A stretch of DNA of 64,000 nucleotides from Syngnathus acus (Eukaryota; Chordata; Actinopteri; Syngnathiformes; Syngnathidae), in contig NC_051093.1 in the NCBI RefSeq assembly GCF_901709675.1, positions 2,122,053 to 2,186,052 on the forward strand. The letters are read 5' to 3'. Within the stretch, counting starts at the first letter, position 1, and the number at the start of each line of letters is the position of its first letter. Positions 55,282 to 64,000 of this stretch are shown piece after piece. The translations under genes were made by a program, and so were the position numbers. The notes under the pieces were generated by a model, which saw nothing but the letters and a program-made list of their open reading frames with translations, did not search any database and had not been told where the DNA came from.

Positions 55282-58200
55282 ATGGACTGCGGCACTAGAA
55301 TGAGTGTGAAGGAGCTGTGTGAGACGGATGACCTGGCCACCAGCCTGGTGCTGGACCCGCTCCTGGGCTTCACCACCCATAAAATGAAGATCAGGTAATT
55401 AATTAGCTTGTCGTGACCCTGCATGCTTAGTAGACATGAGTAGAAATAGTCCAAAAGAATCTATGAGCCACTCAGTCATGCACAAGCATACATGACGTTC
55501 GGTCACAGAACACGTTCAACGGCAGATTTTTAATCACAGGTGGCTTTATGTGTCTAAACGTACTTTTGACGATGACCAGTCATTATTACTGATAAAAAAT
55601 GATAATAAATGCAGAAGCGTCCAAATTTTCAGTTTGCACTTTCTTTCACACATTTTGGCATATCATTAAAACCATTCTTTTCAGCCCAGCACCAGAGGTT
55701 CGTCGCTGGGGCAACTTGAAAGAGACGCTGCTGCGCTTCCAACGCACACACGACTTTAACGCCACCTTCGAGGCGCTGACGGTGGGCGGGCTGGCGGGTG
55801 ACTGCTTCAACGCTTTGGGGAGCCACCGGCAGGAGCTCCTGAGGCAGCACGTGTGTACTCGTACCTTTTCATCGACATCAGTTTCATTAGCATGCTCTTG
55901 GAGTGTTGCCTCCTCTGGGATGTCCATCACAGCAGTGACTTGAAATTAGGTGTAAAGGTTCCAACAAGACAGACAGAAAACCTTGAATGTACAAAATGAT
56001 CCCTTAGCTTACTGTATATTTTTTTGTCTCTGAATACAAAAAAGTCTGCGACACGTTCTTTCTCATGTATGTGCGCACAGTGGTCTGAAGTTGCCCATCT
56101 TATCCACAGGTGAACCGCTACCTCAACGCCTTCCTTTTGGATAGCGGCATTCAGATTGAGTCATGTGACCGCTACTCCTCAGAGACCAACGGAGCCAAGA
56201 TTTCCTCCACCAGACACTGGTGCGTCCGTACACCGCTCCGTGGCGCTTACAAACACGAAAAGGTCACTTGACAAGAGATTATGGTGTAACGTTTGTCACT
56301 GGCGGGCAGGTTTGCGGGCGAGCGCGTGGAGGTCCTTCTGGGTTGCATCGCCGAGCTGAGTCCAACCGACAGCGCCGTGCTGCGGGCCGGCGTCAACGAC
56401 TTCAGTGTCATGTACTCCACACGCAAACGCTGCGCCCAACTCTGGCTTGGACCTGCTGCCTTCATTAACCATGGTCAGTTTGGCAAGTTCAGTTTTGGAG
56501 TTGTGAATGGCGCCCTCTGCTGCCATTCGGCCTACATTGCGTCAAGATATTGATTTACGATTGTGGCAGAAGATGAGTTCCAACAGTGTTATGCAGTATA
56601 TGCATTGGAAACACAACTTAAAGTCATCATTGAAAAACTTCTCATTCACATCTAGAAATATATTGAGATACTTTCTAATGTCTGCTGTTGCACAATACAG
56701 AACCTTTTAAGTGTTTAGGAATTTAGTGCTATAAAGATGCTTTCAGTGGTTTAAGCCATTTGACTTGAGTGTTTCCTTTCTTTCTTTTCTTTATGCTGGA
56801 AGACTGCAAGCCAAACTGCAAGGTGAGCAAACATTCATTTGTCAGACAAAACAAAGTGATGCCTAACCTGGACAATTATTCTTATTAGCATCAGATTTTA
56901 TTTTGACGGCCATCTGTTTATTTGTGCGTCTCTCGGGGACTCGAGCAACCTTTTGTCTTTCTGCAACCCCACGCCCAGTTTGTCCCCGGTGAGAAGAATG
57001 GCGCTTGCGTGGAGGTGATTCGACCCATCTCACCTGGGGAGGAGATCACGTGTTACTACGGTGCCAGCTTCTTCGGCGAGGGCAACGAGATGTGCGAGTG
57101 CTGCACCTGCGAGAAGTGCGTGGCTGCTCTTTGCAATTTCTGACCTGTTGTGACTCGTGTGTAACACACCCACGGGGACTCTCCTGTAGGAAAGGGGAAG
57201 GTCACTTCAAACACAGAGGGAAGCAGCCGCAATGTGAGGAAACAAAAGACCCCGGTGACCAGAAGTACCGCCTCCGAGAGCGCTACCTTCGCCACCAGCG
57301 AGAGAAGGGACGCTTAAGCCCCAAGCCCATTCTTCCGGGATTACATTCAGGTATTCTTCCAGGGTTTTTCTCTTCACTTTGGCTTGTGACAACTGCAGGA
57401 ATATCCAATCTCGCCATACCCCGATTTATGAGTACTCTGTATTTTTTGTTGGTAGTACTTTGTGTTGCACGCCAAATTCAAGTGAGCCTCAGATACACTG
57501 TATCAAAAATATTCATTCTTTTTTTAATGGTTTTATACAATGCAGTGCTATTTTTTTTCTTAATTATAAAAATGATTTTACAGGGGCTGTAATTTGTGGT
57601 ATTTCAATTGGTCAATGTTACGACTTTACTTTTCTCTCTGGAAGCTTCCGTTGTGACTTGACCTTGTCTTTCCCTTCTAGCAATCCCCTCGAGGAACTCC
57701 TTCACCCATCAGATGCGGAAGAATGCCCTTAAAAACCGAAAGTGGAAGCAGACAAATAAGTGGAGGCGACAGAACCACAGGCTCACAAGACCCGGTGAAT
57801 TGGCTGAGCCCAGGAAAGAGCAACGGACGCTGCCGCTCCTGTCACAGTGCCTGATCCGGGACCTGAGGATTAGGGTGCGGCGCCACTCGCTGGACTTTTT
57901 GCTGATCTGCAAGGATCCCAAAAGCAAAGAGAGGGCCCTCCTGCAGCAGCTGGAGCTGGTGAAGCCGAGGACAACCCCCAACGTGAAACGTATCTCACGA
58001 GGTCTGCTTCAGAAGAACAAAGAGCAGGTTGGTGTTCCCTTGAGGAGCTCATCCAGATCCAAAAGCACGGCCAGGCTCGCCTCAGACAAAACCCCAAGCA
58101 CGATAAAACAGGACAAGACGGAGCAAAAAAACTTGAAGTCCAGGGTCGGTCAGAATCTTCTGGAACCTTGTAAGAAAGATTCAGAGAAGCCCCTACTATC

Positions 58201-61200
58201 GTCACTCAAGCAATACCTGACGGTCCGACTCACAAGAATCTCAGCGCCTTGCGGGGAGGCACAGGAAACAAGTCTTGACGACCGGCACGTAAGGGAGGAG
58301 CTGAGAGGGAAGATGAGGCAGATTCAGGGCCTCAGACCACTGACTGCACATAAATCCCAACAGAAGCAGGGACCACCCGCCCCAATTGTCCCAGCCCCAA
58401 TTGCCCCAGCCCCAATTGCCCCAGCCCCAAATGCCCCAGCCCCTTGCATCGCTGAAGCTCCGAAAGGAGCGCAGAAAATGTTCTCCCAGGCTATAGATGA
58501 GCGACCATTACGGAAGCGACATGCCTCAAAGAGGGCCGGGGGGGACTCTTCCCATCTAGTGGAAGGTGGAAAAAACAAGATTATCGAAATCCAGACAGTC
58601 GTGGAAGAAAAAACGCCAACAGAAAAGGACAAACCCAAAGAGCACAAAGAGAAGCAAAAGCTTCGTACGAATACATTGAGGACAGTGACAACCAGACAGA
58701 ATAACTCGCATGGGGTTAAATCTCCAAATCCAGGTGATGTTGACAGTTTGGAACAGGTAACGGCAAGCAAACCAGTACCCAACCTAAGCAATGACATCGT
58801 CCTAAAACAGGCCAGGGTCCTCCTGTGTGATTTTTTGAAGAAAAGTAAAGCCTCAGCCGACGAGCAACCGGAGGGCGATGGTTGTTCCTCGGATCAGAGA
58901 GAAGCCCAAGAGGGCAACGTTGTGGCGACGAAACGAAATGTCAGTCGGCTGCAGAAAAGCCACAGACGAGTGAAGACGAAAGCTGAGCTGAAGTCCAACA
59001 GCAGAGAAAGCAGTTCAGTTCCCTCAGCTCAGAATCCCGACCAGCTCGACACACCGGCAGCTGCCGACCTCAACCCGCTACCTCTCCAGCTGCATGTTTC
59101 GGCCAACACCAGCCAGACCGCTCAGAACCTTGATGCCGTGCAGTCCAACATACCTCTGAAGAAGCGGACGTTTCGCAGTGCTGCCGAATCGGAACAAAGT
59201 GCAACGGCTGCTTCTGTCACGACGCCCAAAGAGGTTCCCGGCACGTCCTCAAGGTGGGAATCGAGTCGTCGGCCCAAAAAGATGATCAAACGTGCCAGAA
59301 AACGCAATGTGACGCGAGCAAAAGTGCGGAGGGTGAGCTCTGCAAGGGTGTCGAGGCAAACCTACGCGGGCAGGGTGCTTCGGAATCGAGTCACCGAAGC
59401 TCCTCATGGTCGCCTTAGTAAAGTTCACAAGTTAAAATCCGAGAGGCGAGATGAAGACGACAACCACAACTCTGTTGAGCAGGATGGAAACAATCAGAGG
59501 AAGGATGAGCAGGAGAAAGACTCACAGGTGGGGATATCAGCCTTGGAACAAAGTGACGCTGAGGAGACGAAGCCAGAACTTAACTTCAGGATCCGATTCA
59601 AGAGGAGAAGAGGCAAACTGTGGGAGATGCAGAGCAACGATTTGGACGGTCCGATCAAAACAGAAAACCGGAAGGAAGTGGACAGTGATCCCTTTAAAGC
59701 CATCATGCATTCCGTGTCTGTGTTGAGCATGGAAATGCAGGCCGCTCAGGCCCATGTGCAAGCCTGTAAGAAGTCCAAGAGCAGACTCCTTCGCTTGAAA
59801 AAACGGGGCGAGAGGAAGAATGCCTTCACAATGTTGAAGCTGCCCAGAGAAGATTTAGGGCCATGCCGGCAATTGGACAAAACTCAAAGCGATATGTCGT
59901 CTGCTGTCCAAGGAACGAAAACTGAAGATAGGTTCACGAGAAGCTGTTGCCTGTTTGAAAGTGAGTCGAAGCAGAAACTGGAGTCCAACTTGGGTTTGAA
60001 TGGCGTTCTTCTGCCGGTTCTCAAATTGCGCAGAAAGGTGGAGGACATCTGGGAGGTGGACGACATGGATGAGATGCAGAACCAGCTCCAAGATGAAATA
60101 GAGACATCGGTCAAGAGAGAACTTCGAGGTCCCGCGTTAGCCAAGCAAATCCCGGGACTGCTGGACTTGAGCAAGGTCAGAGAGGAGCCGTTGACTCCCA
60201 AGTTGAACAATAACGCGTCGCTCCTGAAAACGGACGAGACGGACAAGCCGGAGTTGTCTTTGTCGCTGTCGCCGCTTTCCCTGTATTGCCCTAATGACGA
60301 GGACGCAGAGAGTGCGGTCGTGGCCAACTTGATTGCCGAGAGACCGGAAGCCAGTAGCATTAATGGCCGGAAGCAGCGGCACAAAATGGCGTCCGAGTGT
60401 GACACGCCCACCAACTGCCTCAGTCAGTCCCTCCAACAGATCGACAACAGCCTCTCCAAACTCTCCGAGGCTCTTTGCTCATCACAAATTTTGGAAAAGA
60501 CAGCCGTCTTGTCCGGAATTCCCAGTTCCATCATCCAGCCCCCGTCGTCCCAGTCTCCGCCCTTCCCAACCGCGGATAACATTCTCCCGGGCGAGCCCAA
60601 TTTCGCGAACTGCTGCGATGACATCCTGGACTTCCAGTATCTCAACTTTGAAGGCTACGATCAGCCGCAGAACATCCTCAACTCATCGCCCTCCGATCTG
60701 TGTTCGCTGGACCCCCCTACGGATCCCTTTAGTAGCCCCCTCTCACACAGCCCCTCGGACACGTGGACCACTGAGACGCCCTACATTGGCGCCCCGAGTC
60801 CCGACAACAACTTCACCAGTGACGATCTCCAGTTCTTCCCCGCTCTGCTTCCGTCCAAGAATGATTCAGTCTCTTTGGACTGTGAGACAAAGAGTGCCTC
60901 TGGCAGAATCCCACCCCAAGCAGGTCTGAGTTTTTCAGCGCTCGCCAATCCCGAACTGGCCGGAAAGGATCGACTCCTCAGCAAGAATCCCGGAATGAGG
61001 CTGTCCAGAGAGGACTTAAAAGCTCCTTTGTCGTCAGCGGCGGTCAGCAAACCTCGCCTATTTGGCACTCCTGCTGCATTCTCTCAGAATGCTCCTCCTT
61101 TAGTACCGCCCGCCTCAAACGTCAAACCAAGCAGCAGCCAATCAAAAGTCACATCCAACCTGAAAACACACGGACCCTTCCACCGCATGAGCATTCCCAA

Positions 61201-62344
61201 ACAGCCCCAGACATTTCCCAACTGCCAGACGAGTGCGCACCGAGGCGCCCCCCAAACGAGGTCCGTCCTGCCGTCTCCGATGGCCAGCAAGTTCCTCCAT
61301 CCTCAACTCTTGACGGGCAGAAATCCAAACCACCCAGATAATCTCTTCAACTCCCAGGAAAAGTCCTCCACTGTGATCCACAGGGTTATGAAGCATCAGG
61401 GCGGGAACCCGAGCCAGAACTTGTACAGCGCTCCCCCCAGAGACCATGTGGCTGCTGGTGGCCACACCACGTCCAAAACATTTGCTAGCAAATCCAATGA
61501 AAACCTTCAGCACAAAGGTAATGTTCCTGTTCAAAACGCCAGCTACTTCGCACCCTCAGCCAACCCCAGCAGGTCCAGCGTCCATTTCAACAAACACAGC
61601 TCATCCTTCCACCAAACCTTCAGCCAAAGTAAAACGGCCTCTGAAAAGCAGGACGATGCCACTGCAACGTACAAAAACTTCTCCAACCTGCCAAGACCTT
61701 TCTTCTTCCCCACTAAAGACGCTTATTCTTACCCACAGGAGACATCCAAACACGACAAGTCCACTCTGCTGGGCTCTGACAAAGACCAGCCTTGTTATCC
61801 TCAGCAGGATCCATTTGATTTCAGCTTCGCTTCGTCGCTTTCTCCAATGTCGCATTACAGTGGTCCTCAAATGAACCACAGTACGCCACCTGATACACTG
61901 GCCTCGGCAAGTCGGACCCACCCGGCAGCGTCCTTCTTGTACGGCCCACAGGGACCTCCTTACGTACTCAACTTCAGCGGCGACCACTCGTTGACGCTGG
62001 GCCTCAGGGACTCGCCCGAAGGTTACCCGGGACTCGGACCCGCAAACTACACCTACCACTGCTTGATGGAACCTTCGGGCACTCAAGGCCGGCTGGTTCT
62101 GGAGCCCTGCGGTTCCCAGCCGTCCAACCCGCCCTCGTTTTGCATGGGTAGCTTCTCAGGGCATAAAGCGGGTCCGGACGAACACTTGAAGAAGGATGCG
62201 CACCACCAGAACCAGCCGGGCGACCACCAGGACATACCGCACTATGGGCCGACGTCTCACTCCATGGGTTCTACCAAACCCAAGCGGGTCAGGCTGGTGG
62301 TGACGGACGGAACTGTGGACCTGGACCTCCAATATTCTGACTGA
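55282..62344 (+). CDS. kmt5c: SUV4-20 histone H4-K20 methyltransferase, KMT5C-like, with giant last exon
   Basis: SUV4-20 enzymes add the second and third methyl groups to H4 lysine 20 in chromatin. Eight exons, 55282-55394, 55685-55850, 56110-56219, 56310-56473, 56803-56822, 56979-57115, 57190-57350 and 57681-62344, join in phase to 1844 residues. The N-domain ([20 protein letters not shown]) is followed by the SET domain (residues ~115-240): [59 protein letters not shown], and post-SET CECCTC. CKPNCKFVP and the PxPxxRR link after THKM resemble KMT5C more than KMT5B. The last exon adds about 1550 residues, Lys/Arg/Ser-rich and apparently disordered, and ends [21 protein letters not shown], matching the conserved KMT5C C-terminus (KRLRLVV...IDLD). 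That match shows the long frame is real. Human KMT5C has about 462 residues. Confidence 0.9.
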
Positions 62345-64000
62345 TCCACAATGCACGTTTTTGCAAAATTCCCCGTCAAAGGCTTTGATTAGATGACCAA
62401 ATAACTGATGACCAGTCTTTGGAAGTCCCAGACTGTGACTTCTTAGCCGCCCTGCGGCGTCCGGGCCGTGCTCTTGGTGTGTGTGTTTTTTTATGGGCAG
62501 CTTTATGCCTCCGGTTTTCCTATCAGCCTTTTTGAACACTTCCGATTTTGATAGCCACAAGAATCTCCTTTCTCACTGTTTGTACGCGTGCAAGTGTGTT
62601 TTTAGTTGTTGAGCGGTCGCCATTGCCTACTGCGTGTGGAACTTCAGAGCTTCTTTTTTTTTTTTTTGTCTGAATGCTACCTAAAATTTCATGTCTAATC
62701 CGGTCAAAAATTGCCAACTATGTAGTAGCAGCATCTGTATCAAGATTTACACTGTCGGAATTTTTCCATATCAGCATTCTGTCCTTGTCTAACTTGTCGT
62801 GACACTTAAATGATGATTAACTATGTGTCTAATCAGCATTTTTGGCAAAGGTATGAAATTGAATGAGCTTTTGAGGGTCCATGGTCGTCCACAGTAAAGC
62901 AAATAATTTATGTTGTGAAGAACCAACAGTGACAATCTTTCCACTGTTTTCGTGTCGACGTCATTGTTGCGTTTCCATGGCAGCCTTCCATGCCGCTGTA
63001 CCGTTGTGTATTTATTTGAAACCTGTTGGCCTACTTGCGGTTTTGCTTTTAAAACAAAATGGTGCTTGAACCTAATTTATACTTCACCTTGATTGTTGAT
63101 AGGAGTAAATGTTTTACGGTTATTTAACGGGACAAAAACCTTATTGAGCTGAATATGGAGATGACAAATATATATATATATAAATCTATATTATATGACT
63201 TGTAATGAATTTCTCATCCGCTGTTGTAAAACTTTATTTTGGGTCCCCCCAAGCCGCGTCCCTGAAAGTGTTAGTCTTACTAAAAAGGAAAACGTTTGCT
63301 GTAGAAATGTACAAAATGTCGCTTGTACACAATTAAAGACTCTCACTCCTTTTCAGATTTTACCTTCTGGTGTTGTTCTTATTTGTTTCAAAATCCAGAC
63401 ATCGTGGCTGCTTCATCAATGGACCTAACACTCAGAGCCGTGACTTCAGTGCCTTCCCGCACTCACCGTTGCTCGACGCTGTTGATGCTCAGTATTTAAA
63501 GTCTCCCATTCTCTGTCCCGCCCTCTCCCCAATTCTGTCTTTGGCTAATTTGTATTCCTCTCCATTCCAGTCCATTTTTGCACCTTTCCAAAGGTTCCTC
63601 CACCTGCTCCCTGCTTTCATTGCAGATCGCTAGCAGTCTTGCTTGCAAAGAGGAAGGGGCTCAGAGCGGATCCCTGAGGCCATCCCACCACCACCTTGAA
63701 CTCTCCTGTTTCATCCACAACACATCATGTCTTGGTAAAAGGAAATCATTTCAACGAAATATTTTTCGTGTCAATTTCATAATGTGAGTCGATGTGTCAC
63801 GATTTTAGGCGGGGCCCCGCCCCTTTCCACATGTGGACGTCCACAGTACTGAGTTGTAAGGTAAACATCACGTTGCACCCAAAAGTGCCTATGAAGCTGG
63901 TAGCCCTTCATTCACATTTAGCAGCAGCTCTCACTTTCACAAAGGTTGATGAGCAGGTAGCTGAATTCGATCATACAGAAATCAGGATAGACAGTCTTCT
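62345..64000. other. kmt5c 3'UTR and right-edge DNA
   Basis: 3'UTR sequence extends at least to an ATTAAA near 63330. Beyond about 63400 no gene is supported. A short open stretch on the minus strand (63918-63998), ending in TAA, could be the last exon of a gene outside the window but is within chance expectation. Confidence 0.45.

Noticed and set aside
61142-62086. Long minus-strand frames opposite kmt5c
   Set aside because: Shadow frames of the large coding exon; the plus-strand frame ends in the conserved KMT5C C-terminus.
63918-64000. Possible terminal coding exon on the minus strand at the right edge (26 codons then TAA)
   Set aside because: An open stretch of this length is expected by chance about a third of the time, no family was recognised and no minus-strand poly(A) signal follows closely.

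Overview
This window is vertebrate genomic DNA, almost certainly from a compact percomorph teleost. Most genes are split into small exons by short GT-AG introns, and the spliced products match vertebrate families. Two repeat types common in fish genomes are present: an (ATCC)n tract leading into a long interspersed element, and a hAT-type MITE. The species cannot be named from the sequence alone. All exon borders below were read by eye from splice sites and codon phase; no alignment was run.

Layout, left to right: nup85 (minus, N-terminal half only) faces sumo2 (plus) across a shared promoter; jpt1 (plus) follows. A small Myb/SANT-like gene (minus) faces armc5 (plus) across a promoter with ZNF143-like sites. 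cox6a2 (minus) comes next, then a 23-exon glycine-rich, elastin-like secreted-protein gene (plus), which converges on a perforin gene (minus). paqr4 and coro1a (both plus) follow; coro1a converges on a claudin (minus). ppp1ca (plus) and an SUV4-20 histone methyltransferase, best read as kmt5c (plus) with a 4.66-kb last exon, close the window. Long 3'UTRs, repeats and unannotated DNA fill the rest.

These genes do not form one pathway. Two blocks look like conserved synteny: nup85-sumo2-jpt1 are neighbours on human 17q25, and armc5, cox6a2, coro1a, paqr4 and CLDN6/9-type claudins lie on human 16p. Several genes are housekeeping (nup85, sumo2, ppp1ca), two are immune-related (perforin, coro1a) and one is muscle-related (cox6a2).

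The most notable points are: the elastin-like gene, in which every intron is phase 1 but one 732-base exon is atypical; the kmt5c protein of about 1844 residues, far longer than mammalian KMT5C; paqr4, whose usual start codon position reads TTG while an upstream in-frame ATG adds a hydrophobic extension; a cluster of ZNF143-like sites; a hAT MITE with an intact target-site duplication; a Tigger/pogo remnant; and a perfect 28-bp inverted repeat at 45.6 kb.
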